The notes beneath the pieces were generated by a model. That model made no database searches. It worked only from the letters and a program-made list of their open reading frames with translations, and had not been told where the DNA came from. This document shows positions 54,332-63,962 of a stretch of 64,000 nucleotides of DNA, piece by piece. Within the stretch, counting starts at the first letter, position 1, and each line of letters starts with the position of its first letter. Location: assembly GCA_020435965.1 (NCBI GenBank), contig JAGQYS010000011.1:43888-107887 (forward strand), read 5' to 3'. The position numbers were made by a program, and so were the translations under genes. This DNA comes from Flavobacteriaceae bacterium. GTDB taxonomy: Bacteria > Bacteroidota > Bacteroidia > Flavobacteriales > Flavobacteriaceae.

Positions 54332-55816
54332 TTATTTACTTACATAAAACTGTTCACCAAAAACCTCTAAATAGTTTAGTTTGCCATCAGCACCTCTAAC
54401 AAAGCTCACCATCGCAGTTCCGTATTCTTTTTTATCAAAAACACCTTTATAAGTATCATAGTGCCAATGATTCATGGTTCCTAAAAAGGTGTTATTTAAA
54501 TTAAAAACTAACTGATTTCCTTTTTTCAATATTTCAATAGAACCATATTGTGCATTTGTATAAGTGCCTAAAAGCGCAGTTGTTTCAAAACTCGGTTTGG
54601 TATTTTTAATGGGTTCTGGTTCTTTTTTTATTTCAGAATCTGGATGATATAATGCATAGAGTTCTTTACTCCAATCTTTGGTTATTTTCCCATCCATAAA
54701 TAAATCGAACACTGTATACATTACAGCGTGGCGCAACTCAACATGATCTAAATTCCCCATTACATAAACACCAATATTTTCTTCTGGAATTATTCCAGCA
54801 ATGGCTACCATTCCAGCTAAACTTCCAGTGTGAAATTGCACCATTTTTCCTCTGTAGTCATGCTGAAACCAACCCAAACCATAAGTAGTCCAATTCGGTT
54901 TTGTGATTTGTTGTGTTGGATAAAATTGATTAGCGGGAACGATTTGTTGCGGTTTAAACAATTCTTGAAAATTTACAGAAGAAATGAGGTGTTTACCATC
55001 TTTAACACCTTTATTTAACAAAAACTGTATCCATTTCCCAATATCATTTATTGACGACCACATGGAGCCAGCTGGACCAATATTATCGGCAGACATTTGG
55101 TCGATTTTTATGATTTTTCCATCAATTTCATAATGAGCATCTGCTTTGTTTTCTATTGGTTTTACTTGCTCTAACAGACTATACGTATCGTGCATTTCTA
55201 AAGGTAAAAAAATGCGCTCCTTCAAAAATTCTCCCCAAGATTTACCACTAACTTCTTCAAGTACTTTTCCAGCAGCCAAATACATGAGATTTTGATATAT
55301 AAAACTTGAACGCAAAGAATAAGAAGCATCCACTTCACGCATTTTATAAAGAGCACTATCACTACTAATGGTCATCATGCTCCATAAATAGTCTGTATTT
55401 CCTAAACCTGTTCTATGTGTTAGTAAATCTCTTATTGTTATTTCACGAGTTAAGTAAGGATCTTTAAGCTGAAATTCAGGTAAATAATTTATGACCTTAT
55501 CATCCCAATTAAGCTTGCCATCATCAATTAACATTGCCAGTCCAGCTGCCACAAAGGCTTTGGTTGTAGACATACAACCAAAAAGTGTATTTTCATCAAC
55601 CTTTTTATTTGTTCCAATTGTGGTTACACCATAACCTTTTTTATAAATGATGTCACCATCTTTTACAACTGTAACAGCAAATCCTGGTGGTTTCCAAAGT
55701 TCAATTCCATTTTGGATATAAGCATCTAATTGTTTTATTCTTTCTGAATCTGACTGTGCATTTAATGAAATGAAGGTGATTACAAGTATTTGTGTAAATA
55801 AGAATTTTAGTTTCAT
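54332..55816 (-). CDS. Secreted serine hydrolase (beta-lactamase fold) with C-terminal extension
   Basis: Exported serine hydrolase of 494 aa, signal peptide 1-21. The nucleophile motif is STTK (Ser83, Lys86), a Tyr motif YQN lies in SSFIYQNLMY, and HTG occurs in FHTGSLAGM. The C-terminal about 100 residues form a separate beta domain (DUF3471-like) typical of the larger esterase/peptidase members. The substrate is unknown. It lies 23 bases after the DUF5916 gene, so the two are probably co-transcribed. Confidence 0.88.
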   Translation of the reverse strand: MKLKFLFTQILVITFISLNAQSDSERIKQLDAYIQNGIELWKPPGFAVTVVKDGDIIYKKGYGVTTIGTNKKVDENTLFGCMSTTKAFVAAGLAMLIDDGKLNWDDKVINYLPEFQLKDPYLTREITIRDLLTHRTGLGNTDYLWSMMTISSDSALYKMREVDASYSLRSSFIYQNLMYLAAGKVLEEVSGKSWGEFLKERIFLPLEMHDTYSLLEQVKPIENKADAHYEIDGKIIKIDQMSADNIGPAGSMWSSINDIGKWIQFLLNKGVKDGKHLISSVNFQELFKPQQIVPANQFYPTQQITKPNWTTYGLGWFQHDYRGKMVQFHTGSLAGMVAIAGIIPEENIGVYVMGNLDHVELRHAVMYTVFDLFMDGKITKDWSKELYALYHPDSEIKKEPEPIKNTKPSFETTALLGTYTNAQYGSIEILKKGNQLVFNLNNTFLGTMNHWHYDTYKGVFDKKEYGTAMVSFVRGADGKLNYLEVFGEQFYVSK

Positions 55817-55839
55817 AATATTAATGTTTTTAGCACATG

Positions 55840-58059
55840 TTATTTTCGCATTAAATCAAATCTGTGTGTGTATTTTAATGTAACGCTTTGGTTATTTATT
55901 CCGTCTAGATAATCCTCATCTTTCACAACATTAACAACCACAAATAACCCTGTGTTTGCATTTTGTAACCACCCAAAACGAGCATTTACAGAAGTGATGT
56001 TTGATATGTTATTGTGCTGAATCAAACTTTGAACAAACATTCGAGGAGTAAATGAGTATGATAAACGCGCACCACCAACAAATGCTGTGATATCACCATT
56101 TGGCAGATTCAGGATATTATGACTAAAGGTAAGTGACGAATTAAATTTATCTCCTATTCTATAATTTAGTGTTCCACCATTTGATATGCGATCGCCACCA
56201 AAATAACCTCCAATAATGGTTCTAGTACTTAGCGATACTTCTTTGTTAGGATTAGTCATTAAAATAAGCTGCAATTCACTATGTTTATAAGTATCAACAG
56301 GAATTTCAACACCTGAAATATTAAAAGATTCAAGCACACTTTCGGTTGTGAAATTAATTCCTGTGTGAATTTCAAATCCGCTAGCCCAAACCCAATGATT
56401 GTCTATGTGTAGGAACCCTGTAACCAACTCATCATCAAAATTCCAATAGCCTCTATATGATATATGAGGTCGAATCTCTAATATATTTCCCCAATTTTTT
56501 GGGCGCATTGCCCTAAAAATCAAAAACTCGGGTTTTTTAAATGACGATCGTTGTAAAAATCCAACTTCAGGGTTAAATCCTTCGCCAACTTCTGTATAAC
56601 CAGCATTAATATTCCATCCATCCCAATTGTAGTTTGCCAACAACTTAAATGCGTGATCTTTACTTTCAATTCCTGGTGTGGTGCTTTTAGCTGCAAAACC
56701 TGAGATTTGTGCCTTTTTACCAAGTCCATATTTTCCATCTAAGGCGAAAACGTGATTGTAGTCGTCGTCTGTATCACCTAAACCAGCTCTATTAATAAAC
56801 ACGCCTCCAATGGATGAGCGACTGGTTACAAAATCATGGTTCACTCGTGCAACAGAGAAATTGTTTTTTTCAATTCCCGCATCTTCAACATCTTCAGTAA
56901 ACATAGACAGCAACCCAATATTGGTCTGATTAATTTTCCCTGAAACTCTTGCACCACCAATAATTGGCACTAATGAGCCATCATCACCTATACCAATGCG
57001 TCTGCTAAAAAATAAATCGACCTCTCCAGGACTTCCAACAGTGAATTGTCCTGCATTTTCTAAAAAGAAAGGGCGTTTTTCAGGAAAGAATAAATTAAAT
57101 CTATCTAAGTTTACTTGTTGTTCGTCAACTTCAACCTGTGCAAAATCCGTGTTATAAGTTAAATCTAATGTGAGGCTAGGGGTAATACTATATTTTAGGT
57201 CAGCTCCAACTTCAAAGTTGGTATCAGTTTCACTAGGACTAACAGATTTGTCGTTAACTGCTTGCATTAAAGCATAAGGCAATATAGTTAAATTACCAGG
57301 ATTTTTTAGATTCAATCCATGCATTTTACCTGCAAGAGACAAACGTTTCATGTCAAAACCTAAAGGTAAAGAAGCCCAAAAAGCAGTTTCAGTATTTTTA
57401 CTGATGTTTCTCTGAAAATTGATTCCCCAAGTTTGGTTGTCGCCACTATTAAACCGTAAAGACCGCAAGGGTATCGCAAATTCTGCGCTCCAACCGTAAT
57501 TATCAGTTTCGGTCTTTACTGTCCAAGATGCATCCCAATTAATATTTGTGCCACCAATAACGCCTTGTTGTTGTCTGTTAGCACTAAAATTACCTTGTCC
57601 TTCATTATCTATTTGCGCATCATATTCCATTCCATCAGCGTTAGTGCCAAATAAGAATCCATTTTGCTGATCATTGTAAGTGTCTATAATAAAGAGGAAG
57701 CTGTCTTCGTCATTTAAATCAGAATCCCTTCTTGAGTCTGATACCACTATAGTTTCAGGGTTAGAGTCGTAACACACCACTGCAACATAAAACATACCTT
57801 TAGAAATGGCAACTCTAATTTCAGTTTTTTCAGAAGCTGGAACATTAAATTGTGGTTTTATTTGAGTTAGCTCAGTGATAGGTGTAACAGTTTTCCAAAT
57901 CTCATCATTTAGGATATCGCCATCAATAACTGGATCAGATGCTAAATGAGAAATATTAAAACTTGGTCTGGCTGAAGTGGTTTCATTTTGAGCAGTATGA
58001 ACTTGAACAAACAAGCAAGCAATACTCATACTAAAAAATAGCTTTTTGAACATTGACAA
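55840..58059 (-). CDS. DUF5916 outer-membrane protein with CBM9-like N-domain
   Basis: Exported protein of 739 aa. A signal peptide (1-22) is followed by a carbohydrate-binding family 9-like beta-sandwich (about 30-215, starting SHLASDPVIDGDILNDEIW), then a DUF5916 region rich in alternating strands with barrel-like repeats to the C-terminus. The family is common in Bacteroidota and of unknown function, often encoded near peptidases or TonB receptors. Here its partner is a serine hydrolase. It is divergent from dsbD across a 184-base spacer. Confidence 0.85.
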   Translation of the reverse strand: MSMFKKLFFSMSIACLFVQVHTAQNETTSARPSFNISHLASDPVIDGDILNDEIWKTVTPITELTQIKPQFNVPASEKTEIRVAISKGMFYVAVVCYDSNPETIVVSDSRRDSDLNDEDSFLFIIDTYNDQQNGFLFGTNADGMEYDAQIDNEGQGNFSANRQQQGVIGGTNINWDASWTVKTETDNYGWSAEFAIPLRSLRFNSGDNQTWGINFQRNISKNTETAFWASLPLGFDMKRLSLAGKMHGLNLKNPGNLTILPYALMQAVNDKSVSPSETDTNFEVGADLKYSITPSLTLDLTYNTDFAQVEVDEQQVNLDRFNLFFPEKRPFFLENAGQFTVGSPGEVDLFFSRRIGIGDDGSLVPIIGGARVSGKINQTNIGLLSMFTEDVEDAGIEKNNFSVARVNHDFVTSRSSIGGVFINRAGLGDTDDDYNHVFALDGKYGLGKKAQISGFAAKSTTPGIESKDHAFKLLANYNWDGWNINAGYTEVGEGFNPEVGFLQRSSFKKPEFLIFRAMRPKNWGNILEIRPHISYRGYWNFDDELVTGFLHIDNHWVWASGFEIHTGINFTTESVLESFNISGVEIPVDTYKHSELQLILMTNPNKEVSLSTRTIIGGYFGGDRISNGGTLNYRIGDKFNSSLTFSHNILNLPNGDITAFVGGARLSYSFTPRMFVQSLIQHNNISNITSVNARFGWLQNANTGLFVVVNVVKDEDYLDGINNQSVTLKYTHRFDLMRK

Positions 58060-58243
58060 TAGTAAAGGTTGGTTAGTTATAAGGATACAAAGTATGAAAA
58101 AATGATGTGAAAAACGTTATTTTAACTTTTATAGCATTAAAATCATAAATTTAATAAAAACCATTATAGTTTTAATATTAACACCTATTTATAACTTTAG
58201 TCTTATATTTTTTAATTTATTTGTAATAGCAAACACCCAAACA

Positions 58244-60298
58244 ATGAAGAGAATTTTATTACTATTTGTTATTCTAACTAGCTTTTTTTCTCAAGCTCAG
58301 ATTTTAGATCCAGTAGATTGGAAATTTGAAAGCAAGAAAATTAACGATAACGAATTTGAACTGACTTTTACTGCTTATATAGATGAGCATTGGGCTATCT
58401 ATTCGCAGTTTAAGGATAGTGACGACGGTCCACTTCCAACCGAATTTATTTTTGAAGAAAATAACGATTTTGAACTCATTGAAGGTGTTGTTGAAGATGA
58501 GTTAAATAAAGCCACTAAATTCGATTCTGTATTTGAAATGGTGGTTACCAAATTTTATAACGAAGCTCGTTTTACACAACGTATAAAGCTGCTTTCCGAT
58601 AATGCTACAATAACTGGAGTTCTTAACTACATGACTTGTGATGATGAGCAATGCATTTTTAAACCAGATAATCCGTTTTTATTTCAAATATCAGCATCAG
58701 GTGAGTCAACTGCTCAACAAACAACAGGTGAAGATATAACTATTGATGATATTGCAGTAAATAACCAATTGTATGGCATTCAGCCTGAAGATATTTTAAA
58801 ATTAAATACCACTTGCGAAGGCGAAATTACAAGCGTTACCGATGGTTCAGATGAAGGAAAATCTTTATGGAGTATTTTTGGACTTGGATTTTTAGGAGGC
58901 TTATTAGCCTTGTTAACACCTTGTGTGTTCCCAATGATACCTTTAACAGTTAGTTTTTTTACAAAAAAGAACAGCAAAAAAGGGTCAGGTATTTCTAAAG
59001 CAATACTTTATGGTTTCTTCATTTTAGCGGTGTACTTAGTGCTTAGTATTCCGTTTCATTTAATAGATTCTATCAATCCAGATATTTTAAATGAGATTTC
59101 AACTAACGTAGTTCTCAACGTCATTTTCTTTTTGATTTTTATGTTTTTTGCCTTCTCGTTTTTTGGGTATTACGAATTAACTTTACCAGCAAGTTGGACA
59201 AATAAAACAAGTAAAGGCGAAAATATTGGTGGCGCACTTGGCATATTTTTTATGGCACTAACCTTAGCAATCGTTTCGTTTTCATGCACTGGGCCAATTT
59301 TAGGTTCGCTACTGGCTGGATCGTTAACTGCTGATGGTGGAGCGTGGCAATTAACCGCTGGAATGGGAGGATTTGGCTTAGCACTTGGTTTACCTTTTGC
59401 CATGTTTGCTATGTTTCCTAATATGCTTAACTCGTTGCCAAAATCAGGTGGATGGCTCAACACGACTAAAGTGGTTTTAGGGTTTTTGGAATTGGCATTG
59501 GCATTTAAGTTTTTATCAAATGCTGATTTGGTGAAACATTGGGGAATTTTAAAACTGGAAGTCTTTTTAGGAATTTGGATTGTTATTTTCTTAGGCTTGG
59601 CTTTGTATTTGTTTGGAAAAATTAAATTTCCGCACGATTCACCAATTAAGAAATTATCGTTTTCAAGAATTGCTTTTGGTGTTCTTGTTTTTGCATTTTC
59701 GGTATATCTGATTTCAGGATTCAGAGTAAATAAAGATACAAACACATTTATTTCGTTAACCTTGTTAAGTGGTTTGGCACCACCAGTAGGTTACAGTTTT
59801 TTTTATCCAAATGATTCGCCAAACAACCTTGAAACCTTTAAAGACCTTAAAGAAGGTATCGCTTATGCTGAAAAAGTAAATAAGCCAATCATGTTAGATT
59901 TTACAGGATATGCATGTGTAAATTGTAGAAAAATGGAAGAGCATGTATGGCCAGATCAAAAAATAGATGCTTTGTTACGTAACGATTATGTAATAGTTTC
60001 ACTTTATGTTGACGATAAAAAAGAATTACCAGAAGACGAACAGATTTTAGTAAATAGAATTAATGGAGGAACCAGACAACTTACAAATTATGGACACAAA
60101 TGGGCTCATTTTCAGACACAGTTTTTTCAGTCTAATTCACAACCTTTTTATGCATTGTTAAGTCCAGATGGTAAAACAGTATTGAACAATCCAGTTGGTT
60201 ATACTCCAAATGAAGAAGAATATGCTGCATTTTTAGAATGTGGTTTAGAATCTTTTAACGAACAAAAACCAGCATCATCAATCTTTGAAATAAATTAA
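58244..60298 (+). CDS. dsbD: Thiol:disulfide interchange protein DsbD-like
   Basis: Membrane protein of 684 aa that carries electrons from cytoplasmic thioredoxin to the periplasm. It has a signal peptide (1-18), an N-terminal DsbD-alpha-like domain with a Cys pair (CDDEQC), and a CcdA-like membrane domain with conserved redox cysteines in LTPCVFPMIP and SFSCTGPILG. A C-terminal thioredoxin domain carries CVNC (YACVNCRKMEEHVWP). All three modules and their cysteines are intact. It has its own divergent promoter region. Confidence 0.93.
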   Translation: MKRILLLFVILTSFFSQAQILDPVDWKFESKKINDNEFELTFTAYIDEHWAIYSQFKDSDDGPLPTEFIFEENNDFELIEGVVEDELNKATKFDSVFEMVVTKFYNEARFTQRIKLLSDNATITGVLNYMTCDDEQCIFKPDNPFLFQISASGESTAQQTTGEDITIDDIAVNNQLYGIQPEDILKLNTTCEGEITSVTDGSDEGKSLWSIFGLGFLGGLLALLTPCVFPMIPLTVSFFTKKNSKKGSGISKAILYGFFILAVYLVLSIPFHLIDSINPDILNEISTNVVLNVIFFLIFMFFAFSFFGYYELTLPASWTNKTSKGENIGGALGIFFMALTLAIVSFSCTGPILGSLLAGSLTADGGAWQLTAGMGGFGLALGLPFAMFAMFPNMLNSLPKSGGWLNTTKVVLGFLELALAFKFLSNADLVKHWGILKLEVFLGIWIVIFLGLALYLFGKIKFPHDSPIKKLSFSRIAFGVLVFAFSVYLISGFRVNKDTNTFISLTLLSGLAPPVGYSFFYPNDSPNNLETFKDLKEGIAYAEKVNKPIMLDFTGYACVNCRKMEEHVWPDQKIDALLRNDYVIVSLYVDDKKELPEDEQILVNRINGGTRQLTNYGHKWAHFQTQFFQSNSQPFYALLSPDGKTVLNNPVGYTPNEEEYAAFLECGLESFNEQKPASSIFEIN

Positions 60299-60369
60299 AG
60301 ATTTAAATTTTCGTCTTAAAAAATTAAGATTTAAAGGACAAAGTTTGGTAAAAATTTAACGATAAAGCA

Positions 60370-60400
60370 TTGTAATTAAAATAGGAAGCAAGTATCTTCG
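60370..60400 (+). promoter_or_regulatory. Probable promoter of the dCMP deaminase-ctpA operon
   Basis: TTG (60370-60372), 20 bases, then TATCTTCG (60393-60400), one base off the TAnnTTTG consensus, about 50 bases before the deaminase ATG. Confidence 0.55.
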
Positions 60401-60450
60401 TTAGTATAGATACTGAAATTTACAGTACCTTTTAAACAATTAAAATATTG

Positions 60451-60879
60451 ATGTCAGAGAAAAAACAGCTTAAATATGACAAAGCCTATTTAAGAATGGC
60501 TGAAGAATGGGGAAAGTTGTCGTATTGCAAACGCAAGCAAGTTGGAGCGATTATTGTTAGAGATAGAATGATAATCTCTGATGGTTATAATGGAACACCA
60601 ACTGGGTTTGAAAATTTTTGTGAAGATGATGAAGGCTATACCAAATGGTATGTTTTGCATGCTGAAGCCAATGCGATTTCAAAAGTAGCATCTTCAACGC
60701 AATCCTGTAAAGGAGCAACCTTATATATTACATTATCACCTTGCAAAGAGTGTAGTAAATTAATTCATCAAGCAGGCATTGTTAGAGTGGTTTATAAAGA
60801 AGCCTATAAAGATGATTCAGGAATTCAGTTTTTACAAAAAGCTAAAATTGACACCAAACACATTAGTGATTTAACATAA
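60451..60879 (+). CDS. dCMP deaminase family protein
   Basis: Zinc-dependent nucleotide deaminase of 142 aa that makes dUMP from dCMP. Zinc ligands and the catalytic Glu are His70-Ala-Glu72 (VLHAEANAI) and Cys98/Cys101 (SPCKEC). The N-terminal SYCKRKQVGAIIVRD and GYNGTPTGF blocks match the ComEB/dCMP deaminase group. The ATG at 60451 is preferred over an in-frame TTG three bases upstream. Its stop overlaps the ctpA start as TAATG. Confidence 0.93.
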   Translation: MSEKKQLKYDKAYLRMAEEWGKLSYCKRKQVGAIIVRDRMIISDGYNGTPTGFENFCEDDEGYTKWYVLHAEANAISKVASSTQSCKGATLYITLSPCKECSKLIHQAGIVRVVYKEAYKDDSGIQFLQKAKIDTKHISDLT

Positions 60880-62465
60880 TGCAAATTCAAAAAAAATACA
60901 TACCACTTATTATTGGAGTTGCAGTTGCTGCTGGAATTTTTATTGGTGGAAAGTTAAGCTTTACAGATAAATCCGATAGATTATTCACATCAAACTCAAA
61001 AAAAGACAAGCTCAACCGTTTAATAGATTACATAGATTATGAGTATGTTGATGATATAAACACTGATAGTATAGTTGATGTAACAGTAAATAGAATTTTA
61101 GATAATCTGGATCCTCACTCTACATACATTCCAAAAAAGGATTTACAAAGTGTAACCGAAAACATGAAGGGTGATTTTGTGGGAATCGGAGTTAGTTTTT
61201 ATACATACAGAGATACAGTAACCGTTATCAGGCCACTTAAAGGAGGACCAAGCTATAAAGCCGGAATAAAAGCAGGCGATCGTATTGTAGTCGCTAATGG
61301 CGAACCAATTTATGGAGAGAATTGGAGCAATGATGCTGTTGTAAACAGGCTTAAAGGCGAAAAGAACACAAAAGTCGATTTAAAAGTGTTTAGGCCAACC
61401 GAAGGGAAAATGCTAGACTTTTCTGTAAAACGAAGCGATGTCCCAATTATTAGTGTTGATGCAGCATACATGTTATCAGACAATTTAGGATATATAAAAA
61501 TAAACCGTTTTGCCGAATCAACCTATAAAGAATTCAAAAAAGGCTTAGATATACTGCAAGACCAAGGTGCTACAAAGTTAGTATTGGATTTAAGGGATAA
61601 TCCAGGAGGATTTTTAAACATTGCAGAGCAAATAGCTGATGAATTTTTAGAAAAAGATAAGCTTATTTTATTCACAAAAAACAAGAGTGGTAAAATAGAA
61701 AAAAGCTACGCAACAAGAAAAGGCGACTTCGAAGATGGTGAAATCTTTGTGCTTATCAATGAAAATTCGGCTTCAGCAAGCGAGATAATTGCAGGAGCAT
61801 TACAGGATAATGATAAAGGCCACATTGTAGGTCGTCGTTCTTATGGTAAAGGTTTGGTACAACGTGAAATGGCTCTAGGTGATGGAAGCGCAATACGATT
61901 GACAATTGCTAGATATTACACTCCAACAGGACGCTCAATACAACGTTCTTATGAAAATGGCAATAAAGACTATTATCACGAATATTATAAACGCATTCAA
62001 AAAGGTGAATTATCCAATGAAGAACGAATAGAAGTGGCAGATTCGTTAAAATTCACGACTCCAAAAGGCAAAGTTGTTTATGGAGGAGGAGGTATTATTC
62101 CTGATGAATTTGTTCCTATTAATAAGAAAATGGAAAACCAAACCATTGATTTGATTCTACGGAGTGGTGTTTTAGATTATTTTGTATTTGAAGATTTAGA
62201 TACCAACAGATCAAGTTTTTTAGATATTACTAAAGAAGGATTTATTGAAAACTATGAAGTATCTGATGATATGCTCAATCGTTTCAACGAATACTACAAT
62301 GCTAGAGCTCGCTATAAAATAACCTTTGTTGCCTATGCTGATGAGGTAAAACTCTATATTAAGGCAAAACTAGCTGAGCAATTATTTGGAGACGAAGCAT
62401 ACACGCAAATTCTAAACAGTAATGATGTGATGTTGGCTCGTATAAATGAGTTGATTCAAGAGTAA
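60879..62465 (+). CDS. S41 C-terminal processing peptidase (CtpA/Prc-like)
   Basis: Periplasmic serine protease of 528 aa with an N-terminal membrane anchor (about 8-25), a PDZ domain (about 95-175, GIGVSFYT to GDRIVVANG) and the S41 core. The nucleophile Ser lies in the SASAS cluster (297-301) and the general base is Lys324 (SYGKG). It probably processes or degrades envelope proteins by their C-termini. Its stop codon abuts the stop of the convergent FAD protein gene with no spacer. Confidence 0.93.
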   Translation: MQIQKKYIPLIIGVAVAAGIFIGGKLSFTDKSDRLFTSNSKKDKLNRLIDYIDYEYVDDINTDSIVDVTVNRILDNLDPHSTYIPKKDLQSVTENMKGDFVGIGVSFYTYRDTVTVIRPLKGGPSYKAGIKAGDRIVVANGEPIYGENWSNDAVVNRLKGEKNTKVDLKVFRPTEGKMLDFSVKRSDVPIISVDAAYMLSDNLGYIKINRFAESTYKEFKKGLDILQDQGATKLVLDLRDNPGGFLNIAEQIADEFLEKDKLILFTKNKSGKIEKSYATRKGDFEDGEIFVLINENSASASEIIAGALQDNDKGHIVGRRSYGKGLVQREMALGDGSAIRLTIARYYTPTGRSIQRSYENGNKDYYHEYYKRIQKGELSNEERIEVADSLKFTTPKGKVVYGGGGIIPDEFVPINKKMENQTIDLILRSGVLDYFVFEDLDTNRSSFLDITKEGFIENYEVSDDMLNRFNEYYNARARYKITFVAYADEVKLYIKAKLAEQLFGDEAYTQILNSNDVMLARINELIQE

Positions 62466-63068
62466 TTAAGCCTTATCATGAACTTTGGTATGCTTGCCAT
62501 CATTCCAAAGGGTTAAAATGTCTGTAGCAACATGTGCTCCACTTCCTGAGGCGATTGCAAATTGACTTCGCCATCCTGTTAAAGTTCCAGCTACGTATAA
62601 ATTTTCAGAAATAAGATGGTCAATGTTTTCTAACCAAATTCTATTTTTTTCAGGAGCTGTTCTTGGATGAGGTTTAACGTATTGTTCTAATCCTTTTATA
62701 GTGAGTAGATTCGTATAGCCAACAGCAACTATAACAATGTTTGAAGTATAAGTGCCTTTGTTTGTTTTTATTTGAAAAACTTCAGAAACCCGTTTTATTT
62801 CAATAACCTTTTCCTTGTCAATTTGTGTGATATGAGGATATAAATTAGAAAGTTGTTCCTTGCCACTTTTTAATATTGATGCTCCAGTTGTTCCTGGAGT
62901 CAGTCCAAGTACGTTATTAAATAATGCTGTTTGTAAGTGAGATGCTTTATCGTGCGTAAAAATGCCGATATGTTTATCTTCAACATAAGGTCTTTTGTGA
63001 GCTGAACCCAAAACCAAAGCACAAGACATACCAGCAGCTCCACCACCAATGATAAGCACATCAAACAT
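62466..63068 (-). CDS. FAD-only thioredoxin reductase-like oxidoreductase
   Basis: Flavoprotein of 200 aa. The FAD dinucleotide fold IIGGGAAGMSCA (6-17) and the C-terminal FAD motif LYVAGTLTGWRSQFAIASGSG are present, and IVIVAVGYT matches the ATG-like motif. Compared with thioredoxin reductase (about 310 aa), the NADPH-binding domain and the redox CxxC are absent, the two FAD halves being joined directly. The reductant and reaction are unknown. It is the third gene of a TAATG-coupled minus-strand operon. Confidence 0.8.
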   Translation of the reverse strand: MFDVLIIGGGAAGMSCALVLGSAHKRPYVEDKHIGIFTHDKASHLQTALFNNVLGLTPGTTGASILKSGKEQLSNLYPHITQIDKEKVIEIKRVSEVFQIKTNKGTYTSNIVIVAVGYTNLLTIKGLEQYVKPHPRTAPEKNRIWLENIDHLISENLYVAGTLTGWRSQFAIASGSGAHVATDILTLWNDGKHTKVHDKA

Positions 63069-63271
63069 TAGCTTTTTCGTTTTATGGTTTGTTCAATTTT
63101 TTTTGAAACTCGCATAATAGCAAGTAAGATAATAGCACAAAGTCCTGCAAAAATAGTAATTAGCGCCACCACGCTTTCACCTTCAAAAGGCGCATCAAAA
63201 TTAATTTGGGTGACGTTATATCCTATTAACAAAACAGCAAGAACTGTGAGTATGTATGTAAAAATCTTCAT
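63068..63271 (-). CDS. Small two-helix membrane protein
   Basis: Membrane protein of 67 aa with helices at about 4-21 and 35-54, a short extracytoplasmic loop (NFDAPFEGES) and a basic C-terminus (KRKS). Both ends overlap the neighbouring genes as TAATG, which strongly supports it being real. No family is recognised; it may work with MarC or the flavoprotein. Confidence 0.75.
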   Translation of the reverse strand: MKIFTYILTVLAVLLIGYNVTQINFDAPFEGESVVALITIFAGLCAIILLAIMRVSKKIEQTIKRKS

Positions 63272-63855
63272 TACTGTATAAATAATTCTTTAATATTATG
63301 AGCAAATAATTTTACTGCAATAGCAAGTAAGATAACACCAAACACTTTTCTAATAATACTGATTCCGTTTTGTCCTATAACACGTTCAATTTTTGCTGAG
63401 GTTTTAAGTACAATATAAATAACAATAACGTTCATTATTACCGCAACAATAATGTTTTCAAGGCTGTATTCAGCTCTTAAAGATAGTAAAGTTGTTAAAC
63501 TTCCTGGACCAGCGATTAATGGGAAAGCCAAGGGGAAAATACTAGCAGTCATGGCATTATTTTCTTCTTCTTTATAAAGTGTTATACCCAAAATCATTTC
63601 TAAAGCAATGAAGAATAGGATGAAAGCTCCAGCAACTGCAAAACTGTTTACTCCAATTCCAATAAGTGAGAGAATGTTTTTTCCAACAAACAAGAACACA
63701 ATCAAAATAACACCTGCAATGATAGACGCTTTTTCACTTTGAATATGACCTACTTTTTTGCGTAAATCAATAATAATTGGAATATTTCCAACAATATCAA
63801 TTACAGCGAACAGCACCATGAATACAGTAAATATTTCTTTAAAATTAAGTTCCAT
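63271..63855 (-). CDS. MarC family membrane protein
   Basis: Integral membrane protein of 194 aa with about six helices and the family pattern FPLAFPLIAGPGSLTTLLSL near residue 107. The function of MarC proteins is not established despite the name (multiple antibiotic resistance locus). It is the first gene of a three-gene TAATG-coupled unit and divergent from the gene at the right edge. Confidence 0.9.
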   Translation of the reverse strand: MELNFKEIFTVFMVLFAVIDIVGNIPIIIDLRKKVGHIQSEKASIIAGVILIVFLFVGKNILSLIGIGVNSFAVAGAFILFFIALEMILGITLYKEEENNAMTASIFPLAFPLIAGPGSLTTLLSLRAEYSLENIIVAVIMNVIVIYIVLKTSAKIERVIGQNGISIIRKVFGVILLAIAVKLFAHNIKELFIQ

Positions 63856-63962
63856 GACTTATGAATGTAAATTTTTGGCAAAAGTAATCTATTAAAGCAA
63901 TATTGACCATTAAATAAAGGTAAAGTTTATCTATTTTTTCGTTTTTTTAAGTGTCTAAAAAA

